The notes beneath the pieces were generated by a model. It made no database searches. It was not told where the DNA came from and saw only the letters and a list, made by a program, of their open reading frames with translations. The translations under genes and the position numbers were made by a program. Of a stretch of 64,000 bases of DNA, positions 20,316-32,507 are shown piece after piece (positions within the stretch are counted from its first letter, which is position 1; each line of letters begins with the position of its first letter). Source of the stretch: Hyaloperonospora brassicae (lineage: Eukaryota > Oomycota > Peronosporomycetes > Peronosporales > Peronosporaceae); the NCBI GenBank assembly GCA_947650285.1, contig CANTFL010001005.1, positions 1 through 64,000 of the forward strand. The letters are read 5' to 3'.

Positions 20316-22229
20316 ATGGGCGATTATGGCCAGTACGACGTACCCACAGCCGACCTGATGATCAACTTCAAGGTGGGCCAACCTGCGCCCTCGATGCTGC
20401 CGCTGGACAAGATCCGCGAAGCCGCGACGCTCAAGTTTAGTGAGGCCGACCCCATGTTCTTGCAGTACGGCGTGATCAAGGGCTACCCCAAGTTCCGCCG
20501 CACCCTGGCCGAGTTCTTGACCAAGGGATACAAGCACCAAGTGGACCCCGAGAAGCTCTTTGTCACGAATGGCGTGACGGGAGGTCTCGCCCTCATCTGC
20601 TCGTTGTTCCTGCAGTCAGGCGACCTGGTTTTCATGGAAGAGCCGTCGTATTTCTTGGCCCTGAGTATCATGAAGGACTTCAAGGTGAACGTGCGTCAAA
20701 TCCGCATGGAAGAAGACGGGCTGGACATTGACGAGCTCGAGCGGCTGCTGCAGCGCGGCATTGTGCCCAAGATTCTGTACACCATCCCAACGTGCCATAA
20801 CCCAACGGGTCGCACGCTCTCGCTCGAGAAACGCAAACGTCTCGTTGACCTCAGTGCCAAGTACAACTTTGTCATCGTGGCGGACGAAGTGTACCAGCTG
20901 CTGTCGTTTCCTCACGTGACGCCGCCGCCGCCCATGTTTACATTCGACGAGCACGACACAGTACTTGCGCTGGGCAGCTTTTCCAAGATCCTGGCACCTG
21001 CGCTTCGTCTTGGCTGGATCCAAGGTTCGCACAAGCTGCTGAACAAGATTGAAGCCTGTGGACAGCTCGACTCGAGCGGGGGCATCAACCCGGTGATTTC
21101 AGGTATTGTGCACTCGGCCATTGCTACTGGTCTGCAGCAGCAGCACTTGGACACGACGGTGCAGACGCTGTGGGAGCGTGCGGATGCGTTGATGACGGAG
21201 CTCAAAGCGCATTTGCCAGACGGTGTGACCTTTGAGGTCCCGGATGGCGGCTACTTTGTGCTCGTGCGTCTACCGGAAGGCATGAATGCCAACAGGTTGT
21301 TGCCCATTGCTGAGAAGCACAAGGTGATGTTCCTGCCGGGTGCCTCGTTCAGCAGCAACATGAAGAACTTTCTGCGGCTCAGTTTCTCCTGGTACGACTT
21401 GAAGGACATGCAGCTTGGTGCTCGCCGTCTTGCGGACGCCATCCGTGAATACCAGGAGGTGTTTGCTTCCGAGCAGAAGGCGGTTGCCGAGGTGGGGAAG
21501 CCCAGCACTTGCGGGGGAGAAGTCGTGCGTATTGCCGTGCACGGCCACGACGGCCGCTTGGGCTCGCTCATTGTGAGCGAGCTGAACAAGCTGATGGACC
21601 ACAGTGCGTGTTTTGCTGGCGCGATCGTCACGCGTTTCGATACTGGCGTCGAGGCGCCAGACCTCAACAGTGTGGACGTCGTCGTTGATGCCACGCTACC
21701 GGTTGGCACGAAGAAGGTGATTGCTTACCTGCGTGAGCAGAAGGATGCGGGCAAGATCAACAAGTTGCCTGCTCTGGTCGTTGGAACCACGGGAGCTCTG
21801 CCGATGGACGATCTCGAGGCCTACGCGAAGCTGGCTCCGGTCGTCCTCCGCTCGAACTTTTCGGTCGGTGTGCCGCTCGTGTCGGAGCTCATCAAAGCTG
21901 CTGCGTTCAAGCTGCCTGCGGAGGGATGGAACGTTGAGGTGGAGGAGATCCACCATACGAACAAGCTGGACGCACCCAGCGGCACTGCCAAGACGCTTGT
22001 CAAGTCGCTTGCGACGACGGGGGCTCCGTGTTTGGGTGCAACGGGTCAAGCGCCGACGCACTCTTTGCGTCTCGGTGATGAAGTTGGCAAGCACACGGTG
22101 CTCTTTGCTGGTCCGGGCGAGCGCATTGAGATCGTGCACCAAGCCACCCGACGTGAGGTGTTTGCTATCGGCGCGGTGCGTGTGGCGATGCAGGCTCCTT
22201 CGCTGCCAGTTGGTCTGCACTCGAGCTAA
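20316..22229 (+). CDS. Fusion: class-I PLP aminotransferase + dihydrodipicolinate reductase (DapB)
   Basis: An uninterrupted 637-residue ORF with a good start context (CAACCATGG). Residues 1-395 are a fold-type I aminotransferase of the ARO8/LysN/MocR-like group: YGVIKGYPKFR, NPTG at 162-165, DEVYQ at 190-194, the PLP lysine in SFSK (Lys224), and Arg354 in FLRLSFSW. Residues 403-637 are DapB: RIAVHGHDGRLG nucleotide loop, VVGTTGAL, and the catalytic EEIHHTNKLDAPSGTA (His546/His547, Lys550). DapB makes tetrahydrodipicolinate in the diaminopimelate route to lysine. The next step in the DapL variant is an aminotransferase, so the fusion may join consecutive steps; that is inference. The DapB part is about 235 residues, somewhat short. 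No introns. Confidence 0.92.
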   Translation: MGDYGQYDVPTADLMINFKVGQPAPSMLPLDKIREAATLKFSEADPMFLQYGVIKGYPKFRRTLAEFLTKGYKHQVDPEKLFVTNGVTGGLALICSLFLQSGDLVFMEEPSYFLALSIMKDFKVNVRQIRMEEDGLDIDELERLLQRGIVPKILYTIPTCHNPTGRTLSLEKRKRLVDLSAKYNFVIVADEVYQLLSFPHVTPPPPMFTFDEHDTVLALGSFSKILAPALRLGWIQGSHKLLNKIEACGQLDSSGGINPVISGIVHSAIATGLQQQHLDTTVQTLWERADALMTELKAHLPDGVTFEVPDGGYFVLVRLPEGMNANRLLPIAEKHKVMFLPGASFSSNMKNFLRLSFSWYDLKDMQLGARRLADAIREYQEVFASEQKAVAEVGKPSTCGGEVVRIAVHGHDGRLGSLIVSELNKLMDHSACFAGAIVTRFDTGVEAPDLNSVDVVVDATLPVGTKKVIAYLREQKDAGKINKLPALVVGTTGALPMDDLEAYAKLAPVVLRSNFSVGVPLVSELIKAAAFKLPAEGWNVEVEEIHHTNKLDAPSGTAKTLVKSLATTGAPCLGATGQAPTHSLRLGDEVGKHTVLFAGPGERIEIVHQATRREVFAIGAVRVAMQAPSLPVGLHSS

Positions 22230-22350
22230 ATCGATTGCACGGGTCGAGACGTCACGCTTTCGTGTACCCTAGCACGTGTTCTGCTTGTGCAGTTGCTACG
22301 TGCGGCAGCATTTACTGCCGTTGCAGTGAGGAACAACGGTCCTGCCTTTC

Positions 22351-22356
22351 AATAAA
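22351..22356 (+). terminator. Polyadenylation signal AATAAA
   Basis: AATAAA lies 122 bp after the stop codon of the aminotransferase-DapB gene, followed by a GT-rich stretch (GTTGTCATGCTGTCC). Position and context fit a 3'-end signal. Confidence 0.45.
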
Positions 22357-24180
22357 GTTGTCATGCTGTCCATTTGTCGTCTGTCGATTCGAAGAATTAG
22401 TGCAGTACACGAGCTTTTGCGCATGCAATGCAGCAGTACGTCTTGACGTCTGCTGCTGTTGAGACGTCAGGGGTCTTCTCCGAGCGTACAAAAGTCCGAA
22501 AAATAGGCTAGAGCTGATGCCTCACGTACAGGTAACCAGTCTTGCAACCATGTCAAGAACAGTAACAGCACCTGTCGACATGTTATTGTCTTCGCTGAAC
22601 GAGTCGGGTTCTTTGTAAGCTGTCGCACATGGATGGAGTTATAGCATCATGCAAACGGGCTCTAGACAGCAAACGCTGTCATGAAAAGCAAGAGGCAGTA
22701 CTTTCGTGGCGAGACACTACTCTTCGGTGAGGTTCTCTCGACTTTTTTTGAGCATGTGTAGTTCAGTCCTTCGAGTGCGATCGTTATTGGTGCATGCTGT
22801 CCTCGATATCTGCGACTCTTGTAGCTCGCTCGCAAAGATGTTGACTGTCTCTGCTAGCATTGGTGCCAGTCTTCCGAACTAGTGCCACCTTCACTGGTAA
22901 TGGGTACAGAGTATACAAAGTCAGCTCGTCGCAATCACTTTGCCACGTTTCCCACATCGCACACCGATTCGCATCTATTGCAAGGCGACTTTCAGCATCA
23001 ACAGAGGCTTCATCTGTCACATCGAGCCTGTGGCAATGTGAGACTGCGTCTTTGACGAAAAGTGTCCGTTGCCCCAATCTTGCCCTCTACTGATCGTTCT
23101 CGAGTACCTGCGTTTAGCTTTGTCGTTGCCGGTTGATCCCGGGTCCGCGCACTTGACGCTTTCAGATGCTGTGTCCACCTCGACATGCAATCGGTATGCT
23201 CCTTTTCACAGTCGGCACGATGGAAGACCTTGTTGTTTTTTGCTCCTCGTCTCCGAAGATCCTGGTTTGTGGTTTTGTTGCTCCATTCCTGCCCTGCAAT
23301 ACACAACACTGATCGAGTAGTGGACAAGGTACAGATAGCGGCAATAAACCTAGTAAAATCGTTCTTACCAAGTTTTGTCTCTTGACCTGAACGATTCTGT
23401 AGGCATATTCACATTCTGTATCGTTGACATACGTCGGAGGTAGACAACCTGGTCGAGGTTCGGTATTCGTCCGAACAGTGAACGGGCGTAGGTCGGCATG
23501 TGCCGCACAAACGAATTGCTGTGCACTCACAATGTACAAAGAGAACTGGAAACTCGCTCGCGCCAACATCTTCGGTTTAGTTCATCGACAAGTCCAATAG
23601 TTTCACCTGCATCCACAAGAAAAACAAGTGCAGTCACCAGCCTGCGTCCACAAGATAAACAAGTACAGTCACTAGAATCGACAGCTTGTCCTCGTAGTCA
23701 GTTGCTGCTACCCTTGCTGGCGTGCGGCGGAGTAGAATGCCCAGATAGTCAGTGGGCGACCCATCCCGAACGAACTACCAGCGGGTCTGACACCTTGTCT
23801 GCCGTCGGGAGCAAAGTCGTTCCACGGGTTACGGCTTCTACAGCACGCTACGATTTAGCAAGCGACACACAAGCAAGCATTAACAATGTGCACAATGATA
23901 GCTTATCTGACCTTGCAGAAAACAATGCGTTGTGCATGGGAAGTTACGGCTGGCAAGAGGCCAGCACACTGTCATGCAAGAAGTGAAACGTGTCGCGCGA
24001 TCCATTCGACTTGCTCCTATCGACACTGGAACGAGCTGCATCGACTACTTTCCAGCTTCACTTGGAGGCGACAGCACGCGTCGACTCGACAAGAACCACT
24101 ATTGCAACGTATTGACACAGCACTGACACATACGCAGCAACACAGCAGCCCTCACTTGACACTGTATTGAAAAAAAGACC
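22357..24180. other. Intergenic, no convincing gene
   Basis: Overlapping short frames occur on both strands. The longest (23498-23986 plus, 162 codons; 23162-23569 minus) have Ser/Thr/Arg-rich composition without motif. A two-copy tandem repeat of about 39 bp lies at 23608-23682 (units around CCACAAGAAAAACAAGTGCA and CCACAAGATAAACAAGTACA). Confidence 0.5.
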
Positions 24181-24212
24181 GGCGCCGTGACTTCATCCGA
24201 TCCCGTCTGTCT

Positions 24213-25006
24213 TTACTCGTCGCTAATCTTCTTGAGATCGTTCATGTTTGTGCCAGCTAACGGCTCACCTACAATCAGCAAACGAGGCAATCCCAACAAC
24301 GACACCAGTCCATCCGCATTATTCGTCAACAATAGCTCGATCCGGATCGCATGCGTCTCGGTCAAAAATATCAAAAATAGATCCCTCCGCAAAAAAACTG
24401 AAGTTACAACAACAAGCACGATCGTGACAGTACCAAAGAATTTGAGACTCGAGATGACCGTCTCGTCCGCGCCATTGTTCGTCTCAACAAAGAGTGTAAT
24501 GTTCTTGACACATTGGAACTTGACAAAGCGAAGCTCGACGTCGTTCTCCGGTACCAGATCTTTTGCCTCGAGCTCAATCGTCTGCATGGGTTCCACGTCC
24601 GCGCCGTCGGAAAAGCTGAGGTTTGCTCGGTTCACAAACAACTTGATCACACGGGGCGCCTGGTCGCTCGGAGGCGCCACAAGATTGAGCGAAAAGAGCT
24701 TGACCGGGTCCTGGAACTCGATATAGAGCATCAATTGCTCTAGCGGATCATCATCATTGTTATTTTATCCACAACAAATTATCCGTCAAAAATTGTCGGA
24801 GAAAACCGATACCACACGTAGATAGATTGTTGACCGCCGCTCGCCGTACCATCCGCGTCCGACTGGAGCTGCAGCGTCTCGTCTCCGCAAAAGAGATTGC
24901 GAAAGGGGTGCTGTGGGTCTTCGTTCAAGCAGTAGCAGTTGGCAAGACTGATGGTCGCTTGCAGGTCGCCGTAAGGCCGGGTCTTAGCCGCGGCGGCTGA
25001 GCTCAT
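24213..25006 (-). CDS. PITH-domain protein
   Basis: Three exons on the minus strand: 25006-24835, 24739-24434 and 24268-24213, with introns of 95 and 165 bp, both GT-AG. The joins reconstruct the family frame (TASG/EQLMLYIEFQDPVKLFSL; LKFFG/EPLAGTNMNDLKK). The product is 177 residues, nearly all one PITH domain, the beta-sandwich found at the C terminus of thioredoxin-like protein 1 and in PITHD1, where it contacts the 26S proteasome. Signatures are ANCYCLNED near the start, LQSDADG before the first join, RFVKFQCVKNITLFVETN in the middle, and the conserved tail GTNMNDLKKI. The start at ATG 25006 gives a short leader; an upstream in-frame Met exists, but its extra residues look unrelated. Confidence 0.88.
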
Positions 25007-27142
25007 GGGTACACACTTTTGTTCGGTATTGGATCGGCGACTTTGGGGTACGATCCGAGGGGTACGCGCGTTTCTGCCACCGAACGAAAGAGTACGGGAT
25101 GGGTTGTGTACCCACATTGAGGGTTCGAAACCGATGCACGAGACGTCCATCACTTCGTTTCTAAGACGGCTTGCAGAGGTGACAATCCGGAAGACAGTGA
25201 GTCGAAAACGACCTATTGTGAGGTGGCACTACTGGAGATAGTAAATGAGTGAGCAAGCGATTGATATGCGTTGTTACCCAGCGCTAACGCGTAGCTCGTT
25301 TATTCGCGTCGGATCCCTAATGGACAGTTGCTAAGCGTGCATCACGCTCGTCGTGCTTAGATCCCATATGATTAACGATCGACTGGCCGGGTCGTAGCTG
25401 CACCCGTAAAAGAAGCGATTACCACAACGTTGTTGCCAATTTGACTCGGGCAACTAGCTGTCGGCGACAAACCCTGCGAACCTCACGACCGCTTCAACAA
25501 CCAGTCATGCAAGTTTCGATCTTGCCGATAGGGTGCAGTGGATGCCACGACATGGGATCTCGTGGTACTGTCATCCGAGAACCCACAGTCGCTCACATTG
25601 CCAGAACCTTTACCTTTCCATCGGATGAGAAAGGATGCTAGCGCTGTCGAAGCGTCTATTGTTGGTTCCGAATTTGCGAGATGCTCTGCACCTCAAGCAG
25701 ACATCTTCTTTGTGCCATGCTATCCCTTCCGGAATGACGTAGGCTCCTTCCATCGCACTCACGAATGGTGCGTTTGCAATGGTATGACACCTGATGAACT
25801 CGCGAAGTCGTAGCTTTCAGGTGTTGTGTACCATGCAAATAATCGAGTATCTAGCTCGCTCTTCGCTACATTCATCGTAATATTGCACAACGCATATAGT
25901 TGACGCAATGAGCGCCTCCGAAGAGACTCGCTTCTCGGAATACCCGTAGGCGAAAGCACAAGTCACGATAGCACCGGCTCGAGCAAAGTATCTGTGCAAG
26001 TAGCTTTCTTGGTTTTTGTCGACGCTACGTGTATCGGTCATTACGTGGCGTTCGATCGACGCGGCAGTCGCGATCGATTACGGCACCCTCAGAGCAGGTA
26101 AGCTTCTACATAGTTCACCATCTAAGCTACCCAAATCGTTTCGTTGAACGTGACTCTGTATCTACCATCGCTAGGAGACCGGTCGGCAAAGCTAAGCGGC
26201 TATAGCTTTTGCTTGAAGGGGGACAACGGTACCGCCGCTTTGGCCAATATGACGTCGACCTCGCAACGCCCTCCATGCTTGGAGGAGCACATGCGGTATA
26301 CAATGTTTGGTCCATGCATTGCCACGCAACGACAGGATCTCGTTTAGGCGTTCTTCTCTGCACGCAGCGAAAGCACCACATTCACCCTTTTCACATGACA
26401 GATGCGTGTTACGAGCGATATCCGTTGGTAGCCTGCATCATGTGCTCCTTACTGTACTTCCGTGAGAACGCACCTTGTGCGACGTTCCCCTGCCTTGCTT
26501 GATCCTTTGACGTTGCCAATGACAGTGTACGCCACGTATACGTGCCGAGCAGCTCTCACTCGAGCGCTTTTTCCTGCTTCACAAACAACACGAAGCAATG
26601 CACCTGTCGCAGGCATCGATACAGACTTTTCGATCATCGCAAAGTCCCGATCTCAAAGCCTCTCGTGGTCCCTAACTCACTGCCGTTGCTATCAAACCTG
26701 CAAGTCGCTCTAACTCACGCCAAACTCATGTGTAGCTCGTCACGTCAATCCATCATCGAAGAGTTGCCCGATGTAACTTTTGCAAGAAGAGCTCTGATAG
26801 TCCTTCAATTGTATAACTCGTGACGTTGAATTGGTTTTAGTTCCTCAGCGCCGTTTCGGTCCGTGATATCAACGTCGCTTTGTATGCAAATAGAGCTCAG
26901 TCATCCAATAGAGAGGCTCGCGGCGCAGCTCCCTCGCGAGACTGCCCGCTGTGCGAAAAAACCTCAGCGCGTGGTCAACACACAACCCACGTCCCGTCTG
27001 TGGTTGACCTCTTCGCTCAAATGGATGGATTCGTTTCCCGACGTGGCAACGAACGTGGAAAGAACGTTCTTTTCCGCCCCCGTCCGCCGCGTTACTTCAG
27101 CGCACACAGCGCACCTTCGTACGCCAACGACCCGCGCGACTG
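25007..27142. other. Intergenic between divergent PITH and GMP reductase genes
   Basis: About 2.1 kb with only short, mutually overlapping frames. The plus frame 25538-25813 and the region 26144-26500 have several Cys/His residues but no recognisable spacing. No repeat boundary or RNA gene was seen. Confidence 0.45.
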
Positions 27143-27158
27143 TCAGTTTACTATTTGC
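27143..27158 (+). promoter_or_regulatory. Oomycete-type initiator in front of GMP reductase
   Basis: TCAGTTTACTATTTGC lies 33-48 bp upstream of the start codon at 27191. It resembles the oomycete initiator plus flanking element (roughly TCAYTT-N-CAWTTTGC), at the usual short distance from the ATG. Pattern match by eye. Confidence 0.4.
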
Positions 27159-27190
27159 ACACGTCGCAGAAAAGAGCTCTTTTTGTCAAA

Positions 27191-28509
27191 ATGCCGCGCA
27201 TTGAGACGGAGGTCCGTCTCGACTTCAAAGACGTTCTCATTCGGCCCAAGCGCTCGACGCTCAAGAGCCGCTCGCAAGTGGACGTGCACCGCGAGTTCCA
27301 CTTTCGCAACTCGAAGCGCACGTGGACGGGCGTCGTACGTCGCGATCTCGTTTTTTTGCTCGGCTTCTCAATGAGTTAACACTTGAATGGGCACGTTTTG
27401 TCATTCATAGAAACTGACTTTTGGATCCTATGTACCCATGTATGATGCTTGTATGTACCCATGTGTGATTTTGCTGCACAGCCCATTATTGCTGCCAACA
27501 TGGATACAGTCGGTACCTTCGACATGGCCGTCGCCCTCTCCCGATTCGACTTTATCACGTGCGTGCACAAACACTATACCCCATCCGACTGGACCGCTTT
27601 TGCGCAGCAGTATCCACACGTGATGGCGACGGTCGCTGTCAGTGCCGGATCTAGCGCCGCGGATTTCGACAAACTGTCGACTATCCTGACGACCCATTCC
27701 GCCATTCAGTTCATCTGTCTCGACGTCGCCAATGGGTACTCGGAACACTTTGTTGACGCCGTACGGAACGTGCGCGCGGCGTTTCCAGCGCACACGATCA
27801 TTGCGGGCAACGTCGTGACGGGTGAGATGGTCGAAGAGCTGTTGCTGTCGGGCGCGGACATTATCAAAGTCGGCATCGGTCCGGGGTCCGTGTGCACCAC
27901 TCGGAAACAAACGGGGGTGGGGTACCCGCAATTGTCTGCTGTGCTCGAGTGTGCCGATGCTGCCCATGGACTCAATGGTCATGTGATTGCTGACGGAGGC
28001 TGCACGTGTCCAGGGGACGTGGCCAAAGCATTTGGCGCTGGAGCTGACTTTGTCATGCTTGGTGGTATGCTTGCTGGACACGACGAGAGTGGTGGGGACA
28101 AAGTGGAGAGGGAGGGGAAGCTGTTCAAGACGTTCTACGGAATGAGTTCGTCGGAGGCTATGAAGAAACACAGTGGGGGTGTGGCGGAATACCGCTCGTC
28201 GGAAGGCAAGAGCGTGACCGTGCCGTATCGAGGTCCGGTTGCCGGCACGTGCAAAGAGATCTTGGGCGGTGTGCGTTCCACATGTACCTACGTCGGGGCC
28301 AGCAAGCTCAAAGAGATTAGCAAGGTACGTACGTACCGTGTTGAGGGTGGACGGCGCGTAGCTCGCACTGACGAGTTGTCGAACGATGTACATCTTTTCT
28401 CCTTTAGCGCACCACTTTCATCCGTGTGTCCCAACAGCTGAACGAACTGTTTGGTCGAGCTCCAAATGAGCAGGAGGAGCAGGTGTCGAAGAAGCAGAAG
28501 ACGGGCTAA
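27191..28509 (+). CDS. GMP reductase
   Basis: Three exons (27191-27334, 27482-28324, 28408-28509) with GT-AG introns of 147 and 83 bp give 362 residues, close to animal GMP reductases (about 345-348). The enzyme deaminates GMP to IMP with NADPH, returning guanine nucleotides to the purine pool. Exon 1 has [19 protein letters not shown]. Exon 2 has [40 protein letters not shown], the catalytic loop [11 protein letters not shown] (Cys186, Thr188) and [20 protein letters not shown]. Exon 3 ends the barrel ([10 protein letters not shown]) and adds a Lys-rich tail. The FYGMSS box and lack of CBS domains separate it from IMP dehydrogenase. Intron 1 contains two near-copies of TATGTACCCATG. Confidence 0.95.
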
Positions 28510-31500
28510 AGGGTGGCAAGTTTGATCCGGAGACGTACAAGGGTTCAACAGTCGATCGAGTCTCCTACATATCACATGGAGGATCGGTGCTGCTGCAACT
28601 GTGTCGCAAGCATCTCTTACGTGTGCTCTTTTGGATGGCGACACTCAAGCCCGACAGTCGCAACCGGGTCACACCTGTAGCGAAGCCATGGACGCTACTC
28701 CACTGTCTTCCAGTCGGATAACGAGTGGTCCATTAAAAGCGCTTTGACTGCGATTCACGTATATGTCCTTTGACAGATGGCACAGCACCTGTATGTACAT
28801 TGACGACTGTATGTACACTGATGACTTGATCTTGGCTTACGTCAAAAACTAGCGCCATGTGCTGCTATATCCCAACAGCTGAGCAATCGCCTATCGAGAC
28901 TTATTTACGACTCCTCGCAGACCATGCAAGCCAATTTGCTGCTTGTGCCGTAAAGTGGATCAGATGACTGGTTTTTCACCTGGAAAACAGGCTCAATCGA
29001 TAACGATTGTATGTTGCAGCACTCGCCCGGCCTTCAAGCGGAAGCATTCCGCACGATCGGATACGACAACTCAACTTCTGCCATAGCTGTGGTGCCTGGG
29101 ATGTAATGCCTTGACGGAGAATACAAATGTGATTGCATTAGGTCCTCTGTTCACACGCAAGCTGCTACTCTAAGCCTTCTGGATTCCATGCATTCTCGAT
29201 TTTAACTGGGACTAAACTCGATGGATTGCACAACGTGCTCCCATACGGTCGGTCCGCAACCATTCTGGAGCGGGATTGCACACCGTGCGCGTAAACGACG
29301 TCGGAAGTCATTCTGGAACGAGCTCCTTGCGCTACAATAGCTAGGCCAGCCTTCCTATGTTTTGCACTCTCGTGTGTTGTGGGCAATTCTCTTGCGTGCT
29401 ACTGGAAAGAATATGACAATATGATCCATCATAGACAAGCTCGTCGAAGCAGGTTTTACAGTCGGGTCACGCGTTTAGGATACGGTCTGCTAGGACGTGT
29501 ACTTCGGTCTCGTGGTCTTGAGGCCTGCCAAATTCACGCTTGACAGGTAGTTAGGAGCTCATGACTTGCAGATTATGATGACAGGTGTCGAGGTTGGCTT
29601 TCATATAGCGGTCGAATTACCTGAATGGGAATGCTGAACGACTAAGTCCAAGTCACGTCGTCATAGCGACCACACCATGTTACCAGCAACGGTCCTTGAT
29701 AAAACAATGGCGGTCTTGTCCGATCAGCTTGTGACGCAAAGAGGTGAGGCACACGTCTTGTAAGACGTGATCCTACAGAGCGTGAAGATAGACGGTACGT
29801 ACAGAATGAAGCAACAAACGGTTGACTGTGTAGCTCAATTCGAAGAAAAAAGCCGGGGTGTCTTGTACGATACCCTGGACCATTGTAATCCAGTGTGTAC
29901 ACCGTGTTGCAATCAGAGCTTGGTTCCCACGCGCCACTTCTTGATTTACTGATCGTCAGCATCCTCACTTTACGCCGCGAAATATTGTTGCCACATCTTA
30001 ATCCTGAGCAAAGCGTCACGTAATTTGACGCGCGGACAACACATCTGTTCCATTCTGCGTTTGATGCACCTGCAATCGTAACCTCACATCAATAATGTCA
30101 CGCAGAAGTTAGGCTGTACATGTGTGTGTACAATCCGCACAGCTTACACTTAAAGCGCGCCGTCAATATTGGTGACACGTCGCATCATGGCTGAATGGAT
30201 TGATTAGACCGAGTTGCCGACACCTTTTGTTGTTAAGAGAAAACGTATAGTGCTATCTGCGCGTTCAACTTTACCTGCCACCCCCCGCGGCATCCACTAC
30301 AGCAACGTCACGTTCGCGAGCTACTCGCAGCCCTGGAACAATATGCAATTTACACTGCCCACCAACGCTGTCCATGTAAGTCGCTCACTGCAGTAAGAGG
30401 CGTAGAAAATCTTGTGTGATTTTGCCATCGCATGACAGCATTCCGAAAGTTTGCCTATAAAATGTCGTCGCAGTCGAATTCGACATACCTATGCTCGGCG
30501 ATTGTCCGCCGAACGTTTGCGCCCGCACTTGCCAAAAAGCTCTAAGCTACAAAGATGTCTTCTTCTTGGTATCAGCAAGCACCATTACACTAGCATGTAT
30601 CCCGATAGCAGCAGCATGTACATTAGTAACACTTTCTGAATCAGAAACGCGAACGTTCAGTATGGTCCGACCTCCCTGTTCCCGTGCAAAAAGCGGATGC
30701 TTCCTTCAATCTCCGGTTCCTCGCTTTACGCCCTTAGTGAAGCAGCACTAAGTTCCATGACTTACAACGATATCCATGGACAGCAAGTGTGACGTATACT
30801 CTGGACGCAAAAACTATCCACCGATCAGTATTCCTTTACAAGTTGCATACCACGAAATCTATTGCGCGGTGCTTTGATAGTGGTAACACCATTTGCGTAT
30901 ACACAAACGCAAGAACGTACGCCGAAGAAGTACCTAATGGCTTCTCGCAATGACCAGCCCTGTGCATCGTTGCATGTTACAGCACTCAAATGATGGCGTA
31001 CATTTTTTTCAAGCCGTTGCAATACATGTACGCATAAAAGCATCAGCCTTGGTTGGTCCCGTACTTTATACTAAATGGGCTTCATTCTCGATCTGCGAGG
31101 AAGTATGTTCGCGACTACAGGTGCTGTTCACTTCTTGTTGCGACTAACAGATGTTGCCGCATACGCATTCAGCTGCCGAGATTGTCCGTTCGCAGGTGCC
31201 ACCTCAAACTCGATTGACGCAGTAAATAAAGCTTTACTCCCTGTGCTCTCGCTTCACCAAAGGACATCTCTTATGATTAGCAAACAAGTACAAATGCGGC
31301 GGGTGAAGGGTGTAGTACCCGTCGAAGACACGTCAATGTGTATATGTGGAGTACAAGAACCGTTACGTCTGATGACGACAGGCAAACGAAGAACCCGCTG
31401 TGACGCAGGCTTCAGCTGTAACAAAGGTACACTAGATGGTACAGCCGCAGCATTATATGGGTACACCGGTGGGGTACACCGGGTACATAAATCAGTGTTG

Positions 31501-32507
31501 GACTAAGTATGCTAATGGGGGCTGCCGTGTGTCAGTGGCCCGAAAAAGATACTGATGAGGCTTTGCTTCGGTACGGAGGCGAACCTCACGTGTGGTACTT
31601 AAACATGATTTTTCGTCGTTACATAATTTTATTAAAACGTCAGTTTGCTCATAAAGCTATCAGACATAAGGTACCTGATCACGGCGGACTCGATAGCACC
31701 TTGTGCTGTTGATTCCTTACATCGTTGCTATGTGGGCTTGTTGGATCTAGAAGTTTGTGTTTCTAGAGTTCTCGAATAAGCTGACTTTTAGAGCAGTTGA
31801 CTACGAGTGTCGTTTTTCGTTGAACTAGGGGACTCTTCGAGTCGAGATCTTGACAAAGAAGTATGCGCTCATTGAGCTTAAGTCTATCTCTGACAAGGAG
31901 ATCGACTAGCTTCGCCTGCGTAAACTATATCGTGACACGTTCGTGTGACAAGGCCAACTAAAACGAGCATTACGACGAAGAAGGTCGTGCAAAGATTGCC
32001 GGTACTGTTGTTTTCGAACTTGCTGTGACACAATCGGGTTCTACTAGCTGCCTCTCCACACGTTGTGGAAGTGCACGTCCGCACATCCGCCACTGTGTTG
32101 CTCCAAATTGAAAAAATGCATGCCTATCGTACAGATTGCTTCGCAGACATCATGCGGCGTGAGCGCTCAAAAGTGCTCGAACGACTTTCGTTTACCTCGA
32201 TGTGGTACACGCCCGGGTGTTAGTCTGTCATTTTGAAGCTGAATGCCAATAAACGAAAAGCCAGAACAACATAATGCTACAAAGTGGTGAATAGGTAGGG
32301 CGATGCAGTATCAGTGTCGCGCACACTATCATTTCGACATCCTAGCGCGTCTTCTTGTTACCGCTAAAATAGTATGACTATACGCGTCAGGCGCCTCACT
32401 TAGATACTAGATCTTGAACCACATGATGGACCTTACGTGCTCATGTTTGAGTATCGAGCTAAACTCGTAGTACGTCATGCAATGCAACTGGATGAGGCAC
32501 CGATGCT
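28510..32507. other. Gene-poor intergenic region
   Basis: About 4 kb without a supportable gene. Frames are short and interrupted. A minus frame 29642-30019 (125 codons) and a plus frame 31075-31506 (143 codons) show no motif. 28780-28830 holds a two-copy tandem TGTATGTACAnTGA. 31790-31930 has a Glu/Lys/Leu-rich plus-strand stretch (KKYALIELKSISDKEID) that could be a coiled-coil relic. Confidence 0.4.

Noticed and set aside
21721..22272. 183-codon plus-strand frame overlapping the DapB domain
   Set aside because: Arg/Ser-rich shadow frame of the fusion gene.
23498..23986. 162-codon plus-strand frame downstream of the fusion gene
   Set aside because: Low-complexity composition, spans a tandem repeat, and overlaps similar frames on the other strand.
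25538..25813. 91-codon frame with several Cys residues between PITH and GMP reductase genes
   Set aside because: No regular metal-binding spacing and no start context; likely chance.
27428..28393. 321-codon minus-strand frame across GMP reductase
   Set aside because: Shadow of a long GC-rich exon; it crosses the intron and has no motif.
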